DNA of 12,661 nt from an uncultured Collinsella sp. (GCA_900549355.1 UROA01000050.1:1-12661), one strand, 5' to 3'. Counted from the first letter of the stretch, positions 6,576 through 12,433 are shown. Notes: generated from the letters alone by a model not told the origin. Program-made: numbers and translations.

Positions 6576-7196
6576 TTGATCAGCATGATTCTCGGCCGCA
6601 AGATTGGCATGACCCAGGTTTGGGACGAGAACGACAACGTCGTTCCCGTCACGGTCATCCAGGCTGGCCCCTGCGCTGTCTCGCAGGTTAAAACTCAGGC
6701 AACCGACGGCTATGACGCCGTCCAGATCGGTTTCGGCGACATCAAGGCCAAGAACGTGAACAAGCCCATGGCTGGTCACTTCGCCAAGGCTGGCGTCGAG
6801 CCTGTCCGCTTCCTTCGTGAGGTCCGCGTCGAGAACGGCGAGGAGCACAAGGTCGGCGAGGTCGTTACCGTCGCTGATTTCGCCGATGTCGAGAAGGTCG
6901 ACGTCATCGGCACCTCCAAGGGTAAGGGCTTCCAGGGTCGCATCAAGCGCTGGGGTCAGCGCCGCGGTCCTATGACGCATGGTTCTCACTTCCAGCGTCA
7001 CCCCGGTTCTATCGGTCAGTGCGCCTATCCTGCGCGCGTCCTCAAGGGCGTCAAGATGGCCGGTCACATGGGTAACGAGCGCGTTACCGTCAAGAACCTT
7101 TCCGTTGTCCGCATCGATGCCGAGCAGAACCTCATCTTGGTCAAGGGCGCTGTCCCGGGTGCCAAGAATGGTCTCGTCGCCATCCGTATGGCCTAA
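6576..7196 (+). CDS. rplC: 50S ribosomal protein L3 (uL3)
   Basis: L3 is an early-assembly large-subunit protein whose long loop reaches the peptidyl-transferase region. The family is clear from ILGRKIGMTQVWDE near the start, GKGFQGRIKRWGQRRGPMTHGS and HPGSIGQCAYPARVLKGVKMAGHMG in the middle, and the VPGAKNGLV ending. I chose the TTG at 6576 because it puts six residues (MISMIL) before the Gly-Arg-Lys motif, as in Bacillus L3 (MTKGIL), whereas ATG 6585 leaves only three, fewer than E. coli's five. Neither start has a good Shine-Dalgarno; GGGA at 6565-6568 is the nearest. rpsJ, which normally precedes rplC, is absent, and the gene follows a long folded leader instead. rplD starts 46 bp downstream. 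Confidence 0.95.
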   Translation: MISMILGRKIGMTQVWDENDNVVPVTVIQAGPCAVSQVKTQATDGYDAVQIGFGDIKAKNVNKPMAGHFAKAGVEPVRFLREVRVENGEEHKVGEVVTVADFADVEKVDVIGTSKGKGFQGRIKRWGQRRGPMTHGSHFQRHPGSIGQCAYPARVLKGVKMAGHMGNERVTVKNLSVVRIDAEQNLILVKGAVPGAKNGLVAIRMA

Positions 7197-7242
7197 GGGC
7201 CCAGCCCATTTAGCCCAGCGTCATACCAAGGAGAACACTTAA

Positions 7243-7869
7243 ATGGCAAAGTTTGAAGTAAAGAACAGCGAGGGCAAGAAGGTCGCCGAGGCCGAGCTCG
7301 CCGCTGAGGTGTACGGCATCGAGCCGAACATCCACGTTATGCACCACATCGTCAAGTGCCAGATGGCCTCTTGGCGTCAGGGCACCCAGTCTGCTAAGGG
7401 TCGCTCTGAGGTTTCCGGTGGCGGCAAGAAGCCTTGGCGTCAGAAGGGTACTGGCCGTGCCCGCCAGGGTTCCATCCGTGCTGCCCAGTGGCGTCACGGT
7501 GGCGTCGTCTTCGCCCCCAAGCCCCGTTCCTACGCTAAGCGCATGAACAACAAGGAGGTCAAGCTGGCTATGCGCTCCGCGCTGTCCGCCAAGCTGGCCG
7601 ATGGCGAGCTCGTGCTCGTCGACGACTACGGCTTCGAGAAGCCTTCCACCAAGGCTGCCGTCGCCATGCTCAAGGCTCTCGGCCTTGAGGGCAAGCGTCT
7701 GACCATCATCGTTCGCGATGAGGACGTCAACGCCTACCTGTCGTTCCGCAACATTCCCAAGACGTTCATCATCACCGCCGACGAGGCCAACACCTACGAC
7801 CTCGTCAACAACAACGCCGTGCTGATGCCCGCCGACATCGCCGCTCACTTCGGGGAGGTGCTTGCATAA
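7243..7869 (+). CDS. rplD: 50S ribosomal protein L4 (uL4)
   Basis: L4 binds 23S rRNA early in assembly and its extended loop lines the peptide exit tunnel; in E. coli it also represses the S10 operon by binding its leader. The 208 residues match the family length. The loop is visible as GTQSAKGRSEVSGGGKKPWR followed by QKGTGRARQGSIRAAQWRHGG at about residues 48-90, the stretch that carries macrolide-resistance mutations in other bacteria. The start is fixed by AAGGAGAACACTTAA directly before ATG. Its stop codon (7867-7869) touches the rplW start with no gap, implying translational coupling. If the rplC leader is autoregulatory, L4 is the first candidate ligand. Confidence 0.97.
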   Translation: MAKFEVKNSEGKKVAEAELAAEVYGIEPNIHVMHHIVKCQMASWRQGTQSAKGRSEVSGGGKKPWRQKGTGRARQGSIRAAQWRHGGVVFAPKPRSYAKRMNNKEVKLAMRSALSAKLADGELVLVDDYGFEKPSTKAAVAMLKALGLEGKRLTIIVRDEDVNAYLSFRNIPKTFIITADEANTYDLVNNNAVLMPADIAAHFGEVLA

Positions 7870-8157
7870 ATGACCGCCCACGAGATCATCATCCGTCCGA
7901 TCGTGTCCGAGCGTTCCTTCTCCGGCATGGAGCAGAACAAGTACACGTTCGAGGTCGCCAAGGATGCTAACAAGTATCAGATCAAGGACGCTGTCGAGGA
8001 GATCTTCGGCGTCAAGGTCGTTCGCGTGAACACCCTGACGGTCAAGCCCAAGACCAAGCGCGTGCGCTATGTCGCCGGCAAGACCCGTTCTTGGAAGAAG
8101 GCCATCGTCACGCTGGCCGAGGGCGACACCATCGAGGTCTTTGGCAACCAGGCCTAA
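7870..8157 (+). CDS. rplW: 50S ribosomal protein L23 (uL23)
   Basis: L23 sits at the exit of the peptide tunnel, where trigger factor and signal recognition particle dock. The 95 residues have the family layout: IIRPIVSERS near the N-terminus, a YTFEVAKDANKYQIKDAVEEIF core, VKVVRVNTL, and the basic loop KPKTKRVRYVAGKTRSWKKA before the final strand. The ATG follows the rplD stop directly, with GGAGGTG at 7854-7860 inside the end of rplD as ribosome site. A 179-bp gap containing a strong hairpin and a promoter-like element follows, so L23 is probably the last gene of the first transcription block. Confidence 0.97.
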   Translation: MTAHEIIIRPIVSERSFSGMEQNKYTFEVAKDANKYQIKDAVEEIFGVKVVRVNTLTVKPKTKRVRYVAGKTRSWKKAIVTLAEGDTIEVFGNQA

Positions 8158-8174
8158 GACTCGCTGCTGTTGAG

Positions 8175-8219
8175 TGAGCTCATGCCTCCCAAATAGGGGA
8201 GGCGAGAGCTCAAGGTTTT
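8175..8219 (+). terminator. Strong hairpin after rplW: likely terminator or attenuator
   Basis: TGAGCTC (8175-8181) pairs with GAGCTCA (8206-8212), and GCCTCCC (8184-8190) pairs with GGGAGGC (8197-8203) around a 6-nt AAATAG loop. A 2x2 internal loop joins the two helices. Three bases later comes TTTT (8216-8219). The stem is strong but the T-tract is short, so partial termination or attenuation between rplW and rplB is as likely as full termination. Confidence 0.65.
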
Positions 8220-8230
8220 GGGCGTATAAA

Positions 8231-8257
8231 ATGGACACGCCCGGAACCGTGTATACG
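8231..8257 (+). promoter_or_regulatory. Promoter/operator-like element upstream of rplB, copy 2
   Basis: This matches the block before rplC (6366-6391) at 23 of 26 positions and ends in GTGTATACG, with TATACG (8252-8257) as a possible -10. It lies within an imperfect palindrome from 8234 to 8266: GACA with TGTC, CCGGA with TCCGG and CGT with ACG around GTAT. A further stem, GGGCGT (8220-8225) with ACGCCC (8237-8242), overlaps it. It probably restarts transcription for rplB onward. TATAAA at 8225-8230 is an alternative -10. Confidence 0.5.
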
Positions 8258-8288
8258 TCCGGTGTCATCGCACCCGAGGCAGAACCTC

Positions 8289-8334
8289 GAATCCCTGTCT
8301 GCGATGGCTAACGGATTCCTATTGAAAGGGATTG
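8289..8334 (+). promoter_or_regulatory. rplB translation-start region with mutually exclusive pairings
   Basis: The rplB Shine-Dalgarno AAAGGGA (8325-8331) lies in AGGGATT (8327-8333), which is exactly complementary to AATCCCT (8290-8296). GAATCC (8289-8294) can instead pair with GGATTC (8313-8318), which would free the ribosome site. The two pairings cannot coexist. Such a layout could let a protein or RNA control L2 translation; that role is inference. Confidence 0.4.
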
Positions 8335-8336
8335 TA

Positions 8337-9167
8337 ATGGCTGTAAAGCACCTTAAGCCGACCTCCGCTGGTAGGCGTTGGCAGACGATCTCCGACTTCT
8401 CCGAGATCACCTGCACCAAGCCCGAGAAGTCTCTTCTCGAGCCCCTGCCCAAGAAGGCCGGTCGTAACAACAACGGCCGCATCACCACCCGCCACCAGGG
8501 CGGCGGCGTGAAGCGTCGTTACCGCGTGATCGACTTCAAGCGCAACAAGGACGGCGTGCCCGCCAAGGTTGCCACGATCGAGTACGATCCGAACCGTTCC
8601 GCTCGCATCGCTCTGCTGCACTACGCTGACGGTGAGAAGCGCTACATCCTGGCTCCCAAGGGCCTCGAGGTCGGTCAGACCATCATGTCCGGTTCTGATG
8701 CCGACATCAAGCCGGGCAACGCTCTGCCCCTCGCCGACATCCCCGTCGGTACGCTCATCCACGCCGTCGAGTTCCAGCCGGGCAAGGGCGCTGCTATCGC
8801 CCGTTCCGCCGGTAACTCCTGCCAGCTGATGGGTAAGGAGGGCAAGTACGCTATCGTCCGTATGCCTTCCTCCGAGATGCGCCGCATCCTCGTTACCTGC
8901 CGCGCCACCGTCGGTGAGGTCGGCAACGCCGATCACTCCAACATCGTCATCGGCAAGGCCGGCCGTAAGCGTCACATGAACGTGCGCCCGACCGTCCGCG
9001 GTACCGTCATGAACCCTGTCGACCACCCGCACGGCGGTGGCGAGGGCAAGAACCACACCTCTGGTCGTCCCTCTGTTACCCCCTGGGGTAAGCCGACGAA
9101 GGGCCTTCGTACGCGCAAGAAGAAGAAGGTCTCGAACCAGCACATCATTCGTCGCCGTAAGAAGTAA
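8337..9167 (+). CDS. rplB: 50S ribosomal protein L2 (uL2)
   Basis: L2 is a large-subunit core protein needed for subunit association and peptidyl-transferase activity. The 276 residues equal the usual length. The N-terminus MAVKHLKPTSAGRRW, then RNNNGRITTRHQGGGVKRRYR, KRYILAPKGL and the highly conserved NPVDHPHGGGEG near residue 225 identify it; the histidine in that motif is the one essential for activity in E. coli. The basic tail TRKKKKVSNQHIIRRRKK is complete. The ATG at 8337 begins the conserved N-terminus. The frame stays open upstream to ATG 8304, but that site has no ribosome-binding sequence. The gene heads the second block of the cluster; rpsS follows 31 bp later. Confidence 0.97.
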   Translation: MAVKHLKPTSAGRRWQTISDFSEITCTKPEKSLLEPLPKKAGRNNNGRITTRHQGGGVKRRYRVIDFKRNKDGVPAKVATIEYDPNRSARIALLHYADGEKRYILAPKGLEVGQTIMSGSDADIKPGNALPLADIPVGTLIHAVEFQPGKGAAIARSAGNSCQLMGKEGKYAIVRMPSSEMRRILVTCRATVGEVGNADHSNIVIGKAGRKRHMNVRPTVRGTVMNPVDHPHGGGEGKNHTSGRPSVTPWGKPTKGLRTRKKKKVSNQHIIRRRKK

Positions 9168-9198
9168 TTCCGATACCGAGTTTTAGGAGAAAGCACTT

Positions 9199-9459
9199 AT
9201 GAGCAGAAGTCTCAAAAAGGGCCCGTTCGTGGAGACTCGCCTTCTCTCGCGTATCACCGCGATGAACGAGGCTGGCAAGAAGGACGTCGTGAAGACCTGG
9301 TCCCGCGCGTCCACCATCTTCCCCGAGATGGTTGGTCACACCATCGCCGTCCACGACGGCCGCAAGCATGTGCCCGTGTATGTTACCGAGTCCATGGTTG
9401 GTCACAAGCTCGGCGAGTTCGCGCCGACTCGTACGTTCCGTGGCCACAAGGCCAAATAG
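9199..9459 (+). CDS. rpsS: 30S ribosomal protein S19 (uS19)
   Basis: S19 lies in the head of the small subunit, bound to S13 and contacting the A-site tRNA and the large subunit. The 86 residues are a standard length. SRSLKKGPFVE at the N-terminus, KTWSRASTIFPEMVGHTIAVHDG in the middle, and PVYVTESMVGHKLGEFAPTRTFRGH at the end are family hallmarks. The ribosome site is TAGGAGAAAGCACTT before the ATG. It sits between rplB and rplV in the usual order, with 14 bp to rplV. Confidence 0.97.
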   Translation: MSRSLKKGPFVETRLLSRITAMNEAGKKDVVKTWSRASTIFPEMVGHTIAVHDGRKHVPVYVTESMVGHKLGEFAPTRTFRGHKAK

Positions 9460-9473
9460 GGGGTTAACCGTAA

Positions 9474-9845
9474 ATGGCAACTAAGTCTATTGAAACTGAG
9501 GCCACCGAGGTTCGCGCCGTCGCTAAGTACGTGCGTGTTTCCCCCAGCAAGGCCCGCCTGGTGGTCGATCTGATCCGCCGCAAGCCTGTCGCTCAGGCCT
9601 TCGACATCCTCCACTTCTGCGACCGCGCCGTCGCCGTGGATGTCGAGAAGGTTCTCCGTTCCGCCGTTGCGAACGCCGAGAACAACAACGGTCTGCGTGC
9701 CGACAACCTGGTTGTCGCCGCTGCCTATGTTGACGAGGGTCCGACGCTTAAGCGCATCCGTCCCCGCGCCAAGGGTTCCGCTTCTCGCATTCTGAAGCGT
9801 ACTTCCCACATCACCGTCGTCGTTGCTCCTCGAAAGGAGGCGTAA
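9474..9845 (+). CDS. rplV: 50S ribosomal protein L22 (uL22)
   Basis: L22 spans the large subunit; its beta-hairpin, with L4, forms the constriction of the peptide exit tunnel. The 123 residues show VRVSPSKARLVVDLIRRKPV near the start, VEKVLRSAVANAENNNGL in the middle, and the hairpin region VDEGPTLKRIRPRAKGSASR followed by ILKRTSHITVVV. A short charged N-terminal lead (MATKSIETEATEVR) precedes the core and makes it slightly longer than E. coli L22 (110). AGGGGG lies about 10 nt before the ATG, a little far. The Shine-Dalgarno of rpsC is inside its last codons. Confidence 0.96.
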   Translation: MATKSIETEATEVRAVAKYVRVSPSKARLVVDLIRRKPVAQAFDILHFCDRAVAVDVEKVLRSAVANAENNNGLRADNLVVAAAYVDEGPTLKRIRPRAKGSASRILKRTSHITVVVAPRKEA

Positions 9846-9851
9846 AGCTGT

Positions 9852-10562
9852 ATGGGTCAGAAAGTCTACCCCACCGGCTTCCGTCTTGGCATCACCGAGA
9901 ACTGGCGCTCCCGCTGGTTCGCAGAGAAGGATTACGCTAAGACCCTCGGTAACGATCTCGAGATCCGCAAGTACCTCGAGAAGCGTCTTTCCCGCGCAGC
10001 TGTCTCCCGCGTCGAGATCGAGCGCGCTGGCGACAAGGTGAAGGTCATCATCCTCACCGCTCGCCCCGGCGTTGTCATCGGTAAGAAGGGTGCCGAGATC
10101 GATACCCTCCGCACCGAGCTCGAGAAGGTCGCTGGCGTCTCCAAGGGCCAGCTCTCCGTCGACGTTGTCGAGATCAAGCGCCCCGAGCTCGACGCCAACC
10201 TCGTTGCTCAGTCTATCGCCGAGCAGCTCGAGGGCCGCGTTGCCTTCCGTCGCGCTATGCGCAAGGCTGTCCAGTCCGCCCGCAAGGCCGGCGCTAAGGG
10301 CATCCGTATCCAGTGCTCCGGTCGTCTCGGCGGTGCCGAGATGGGCCGTCGTGAGTGGTACCGCGAGGGTCGCGTGCCTCTGCACACCCTCCGTGCCAAG
10401 ATCGACTACGGCACGGCTGTCGCCAGCACCACCATGGGCGCTTGCGGCGTGAAGGTCTGGATCTACCTGGGCGAGAAGCTCCCGGGCCAGCCTGTTCCCA
10501 ACCCTGCACTCGAGGGCTCTTCCCGTCCTCGTCGTCGTAACTCCGAGAGGAGGGGTCAGTAG
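9852..10562 (+). CDS. rpsC: 30S ribosomal protein S3 (uS3)
   Basis: S3 sits at the mRNA entry of the small subunit and contributes to helicase activity. It has 236 residues. The N-terminus MGQKVYPTGFRLGITENWRS is typical. The KH domain carries PGVVIGKKGAEID at about residues 74-86, with the GKKG loop that binds RNA. The C-terminal domain holds GRLGGAEMGRREWYREGRVP and IDYGTAVASTTMGACGVKVWIY. A short basic tail (RPRRRNSERRGQ) ends it. The start follows GAAAGGAGG at 9832-9840, inside the end of rplV, so initiation is probably coupled. The last base of its stop codon is the first base of the rplP GTG start. Confidence 0.97.
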   Translation: MGQKVYPTGFRLGITENWRSRWFAEKDYAKTLGNDLEIRKYLEKRLSRAAVSRVEIERAGDKVKVIILTARPGVVIGKKGAEIDTLRTELEKVAGVSKGQLSVDVVEIKRPELDANLVAQSIAEQLEGRVAFRRAMRKAVQSARKAGAKGIRIQCSGRLGGAEMGRREWYREGRVPLHTLRAKIDYGTAVASTTMGACGVKVWIYLGEKLPGQPVPNPALEGSSRPRRRNSERRGQ

Positions 10563-11065
10563 TGCTTGCCCCTAAGCGTATTCTTCACCGCAAGGTGCAG
10601 CGTGGCTCCATGAAGGGCCAGGCCAAGGGTAATACCGAGCTGCATTTCGGCGAGTTTGGTATCCAGGCTCTCGAGGCCCATTGGATCACCAACCGTCAGA
10701 TCGAGGCCGCTCGTATTGCCATGACCCGCTACATGAAGCGTGGCGGTCGTGTCTACATCACGATCTTCCCCGATAAGCCCATCACCAAGAAGCCTGCCGA
10801 GACTCGCATGGGTTCTGGTAAGGGTAACCCCGAGGAGTGGGTGGCCGTCGTCAAGCCCGGCCGCATCATGTTCGAGGTCAAGGGCGTGCCCGAGGAGGTC
10901 GCTCGCGAGGCTCTGCGTCTTGCACAGCACAAGCTTCCCATCAAGACCAAGATTGTTGCTGCCAAGAACGCTGAGCAGCGCATCGAGAAGGAGATGGCTG
11001 AGGAGGCCGCTCTCGAGGCCAAGTGGGCTGCTGAGGACGCCGCCGCCGCCAAGGAGGAGAACTAA
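10562..11065 (+). CDS. rplP: 50S ribosomal protein L16 (uL16) with an acidic/helical C-terminal extension
   Basis: L16 organises the A-site side of the large subunit and is added late in assembly. Residues 1-134 match the family: MLAPKRILHRKVQRG, FGIQALEAHWITNRQIEAAR, TRYMKRGGRVYI, FPDKPITKK, RMGSGKGNPEEWVAVVKPG and EALRLAQHKLPIKTKIV. Most bacterial L16 proteins stop near here (137-145 residues). This one continues for about 32 residues (136-167), a Glu/Ala/Lys-rich stretch likely to form a charged helix. The start is a GTG overlapping the rpsC stop by one base, with GAGAGGAGGGG just upstream. Its own stop overlaps the rpmC ATG, so the genes are tightly coupled. Confidence 0.96.
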   Translation: MLAPKRILHRKVQRGSMKGQAKGNTELHFGEFGIQALEAHWITNRQIEAARIAMTRYMKRGGRVYITIFPDKPITKKPAETRMGSGKGNPEEWVAVVKPGRIMFEVKGVPEEVAREALRLAQHKLPIKTKIVAAKNAEQRIEKEMAEEAALEAKWAAEDAAAAKEEN

Positions 11066-11280
11066 TGAAGCCCGCAGAGATTCGTGAGCTCTCGGACGCT
11101 CAGCTCGTTGAGAAGCTGAAGGAAATGCGCGCCGAGCTCTTTAACCTTCGTTTCCAGATGGCCACCAGCCAGCTGGACAACACCGCTCGCGTCAACACCG
11201 TGAAGAAGGACATCGCTCGCGTCCTCACGGAGCAGCGCGCCCGCGAGATCGCAGCGGAGAAGTCCGCTGTCGCCGAGTAG
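11065..11280 (+). CDS. rpmC: 50S ribosomal protein L29 (uL29)
   Basis: L29 is a small two-helix protein next to L23 at the tunnel exit. The 71 residues open with MKPAEIRELSDAQLVEKLKE, followed by LFNLRFQMATSQLDNTARV and VKKDIARVLTEQRARE, which are the family's helices. The ATG overlaps the rplP stop by one base, and GGAGGAGAAC immediately before it is the ribosome site. A short AEKSAVAE tail extends it slightly beyond E. coli L29 (63 residues). It lies 16 bp before rpsQ. Confidence 0.96.
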   Translation: MKPAEIRELSDAQLVEKLKEMRAELFNLRFQMATSQLDNTARVNTVKKDIARVLTEQRAREIAAEKSAVAE

Positions 11281-11296
11281 GACCTAAGGAGAGAAC

Positions 11297-11557
11297 ATGA
11301 CTGATTCGCGTAACTCGCGTAAGGTCCGTACGGGTGTCGTTACCTCCGTCTCCGGTGCCAAGACCATTGTTGTCACCATCACCGAGCGCAAGCGTCACCC
11401 CAAGTACGGCAAGATGATGACCAGCTCCAAGAAGCTGCACGCTCACGACGAGGAGTGCACGGCTGGCGTGGGCGACACCGTCCGCGTTATGGAGACCCGT
11501 CCTATGTCCAAGATGAAGCGTTGGCGCCTCATCGAGGTCGTCGAGCGCGCTAAATAA
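11297..11557 (+). CDS. rpsQ: 30S ribosomal protein S17 (uS17)
   Basis: S17 is a primary 16S-rRNA-binding protein of the small-subunit body. The 86 residues carry RKVRTGVVTSVSGAKTIVVT, the basic ERKRHPKYGKMMTSSKKLHAHDEE and the GDTVRVMETRPMSKMKRWRLIEVVE signature. The ATG follows AAGGAGAGAAC. It is the last gene of the second block; the 118-bp gap before rplN contains a nested-stem RNA, not a gene. Confidence 0.97.
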   Translation: MTDSRNSRKVRTGVVTSVSGAKTIVVTITERKRHPKYGKMMTSSKKLHAHDEECTAGVGDTVRVMETRPMSKMKRWRLIEVVERAK

Positions 11558-11584
11558 GCAGTCGCTCTTACGACTTGTACGTTT

Positions 11585-11650
11585 CCGAAGATGTGCGTAT
11601 GCCTGGCTTGCATACCACAGGCCGTATAAAGGCAGCGCACCTCTCTTCGG
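11585..11650 (+). promoter_or_regulatory. Nested-stem structured region upstream of rplN (candidate r-protein leader)
   Basis: CCGAAGA (11585-11591) pairs exactly with TCTTCGG (11644-11650). Directly inside, GTGCG (11593-11597) pairs with CGCAC (11636-11640). Between these, TATGC (11598-11602) pairs with GCATA (11610-11614), and GCC (11621-11623) pairs with GGC (11631-11633) around GTATAAA. The result is a closed multibranch fold ending 26 nt before the rplN start and just ahead of its GGAGG. TATAAA (11625-11630) could instead be a -10, and TTGTAC/TATGCC (11575-11580/11598-11603, 17 bp apart) another promoter, so DNA and RNA roles both remain open. Confidence 0.5.
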
Positions 11651-11675
11651 TTCTTAGTTCGGAGGAACATCTACC

Positions 11676-12044
11676 ATGATTCAGATGCAAACCATGCTGA
11701 ACGTCGCCGACAACTCCGGCGCTCGCAAGATTCGCTGCATCAAGGTGCTTGGCGGTTCCAAGCGTCGTTATGCAGGCATCGGCGATGTGTTCATCGGTGC
11801 TGTCCAGGAGGCTACCCCTGGCGCCAACGTCAAGAAGAAGGACGTTGTCCGTTGCGTCGTCGTTCGCACCGTTAAGGAGATCCGCCGCAAGGATGGCTCC
11901 TACATTCGCTTTGATGAGAACGCCTGCGTTGTCATCAACAACGATGGTTCGCCCGTCGGCACCCGTATCTTCGGGCCTGTCGCTCGCGAGCTTCGTGACA
12001 AGAAGTACATGAAGATCGTCTCGCTCGCTCCCGAGACCCTGTAG
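11676..12044 (+). CDS. rplN: 50S ribosomal protein L14 (uL14)
   Basis: L14 sits at the subunit interface and forms bridges to the 30S; it is also the docking site of the silencing factor RsfS. The length is exactly the standard 122 residues. MIQMQTMLNVADNSGARKIRCIKV at the start (broken here as MIQMQTMLNVADNSG then ARKIRCIKVLGG), IGDVFIGAVQEATPG, KKKDVVRCVVVRT, VINNDGSPVGTRIFGPVARELR and KIVSLAPE are family motifs. The ribosome site GTTCGGAGGAACA precedes ATG. In most bacteria it begins the spc part of the cluster; here only rplX follows before a terminator. Confidence 0.97.
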   Translation: MIQMQTMLNVADNSGARKIRCIKVLGGSKRRYAGIGDVFIGAVQEATPGANVKKKDVVRCVVVRTVKEIRRKDGSYIRFDENACVVINNDGSPVGTRIFGPVARELRDKKYMKIVSLAPETL

Positions 12045-12057
12045 TTAGGGGAGATAT

Positions 12058-12363
12058 ATGTATATCAAGAAGGGCGATAAGGTCCAGGTTCTCTCTGGTA
12101 AGGATCGCGGCAAGCAGGGCGTTGTCCTGCGTGCTCTCCCCGGCGAGAACAAGGTCGTTGTCGAGGGCGTTTCGGTCGTCAAGAAGGCCGTCAAGCCCAA
12201 CGCTGCCAACCAGCAGGGCGGCATCGTTTCGCAGGAGGCTCCCATCGACGCCTCCAACGTCAATCTCGTTTGCCCCGAGTGCGGTAAGGTTACCCGCGTC
12301 GGTCACGAGAAGGACGGCAAGAACAAGCTGCGCGTCTGCAAGAAGTGCGGCCACAAGTTCTAA
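12058..12363 (+). CDS. rplX: 50S ribosomal protein L24 (uL24), zinc-ribbon type
   Basis: L24 initiates large-subunit assembly and lies near the tunnel exit. The 101 residues begin with MYIKKGDKVQVLSGKDRGKQ, the KOW motif that binds rRNA, followed by GVSVVKKAVKP. The C-terminal part holds a Cys4 zinc ribbon: C72 and C75 (CPECGK) with C94 and C97 (CKKCGH), a variant known in many Gram-positive L24 proteins. The ATG follows AGGGGAGATAT and lies 13 bp after rplN. Instead of rplE, a terminator begins 29 bp downstream, so this is the end of the ribosomal-protein transcript in this window. Confidence 0.97.
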   Translation: MYIKKGDKVQVLSGKDRGKQGVVLRALPGENKVVVEGVSVVKKAVKPNAANQQGGIVSQEAPIDASNVNLVCPECGKVTRVGHEKDGKNKLRVCKKCGHKF

Positions 12364-12392
12364 GCTGCCCGCAACATCAAGTTGCTAGCAAA

Positions 12393-12426
12393 GGCCCGGA
12401 TGCCCCACGGCACCCGGGTCTTTTTC
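12393..12426 (+). terminator. Strong intrinsic terminator after rplX
   Basis: GGCCCGG (12393-12399) pairs with CCGGGTC (12414-12420, one G-U), then an A/C mismatch, then TGCC (12401-12404) pairs with GGCA (12409-12412) around a CCAC loop. TTTTTCT follows at once (12421-12427). This is a textbook rho-independent terminator and ends the ribosomal-protein operon after rplX. Confidence 0.93.
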
Positions 12427-12433
12427 TATGCCT

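Noticed and set aside
8304..8339. An upstream in-frame ATG that would extend L2 by 11 residues
   Set aside because: No ribosome-binding sequence precedes it, and the L2 family begins at MAVKHLKP.
7210..10385. Long minus-strand frames (about 350, 270 and 330 codons) opposite rplD-rplW, rplB and rplV-rpsC
   Set aside because: They mirror the C-ending codon bias of ribosomal genes and encode low-complexity Leu/Asp/Gly-rich sequences with no domains.
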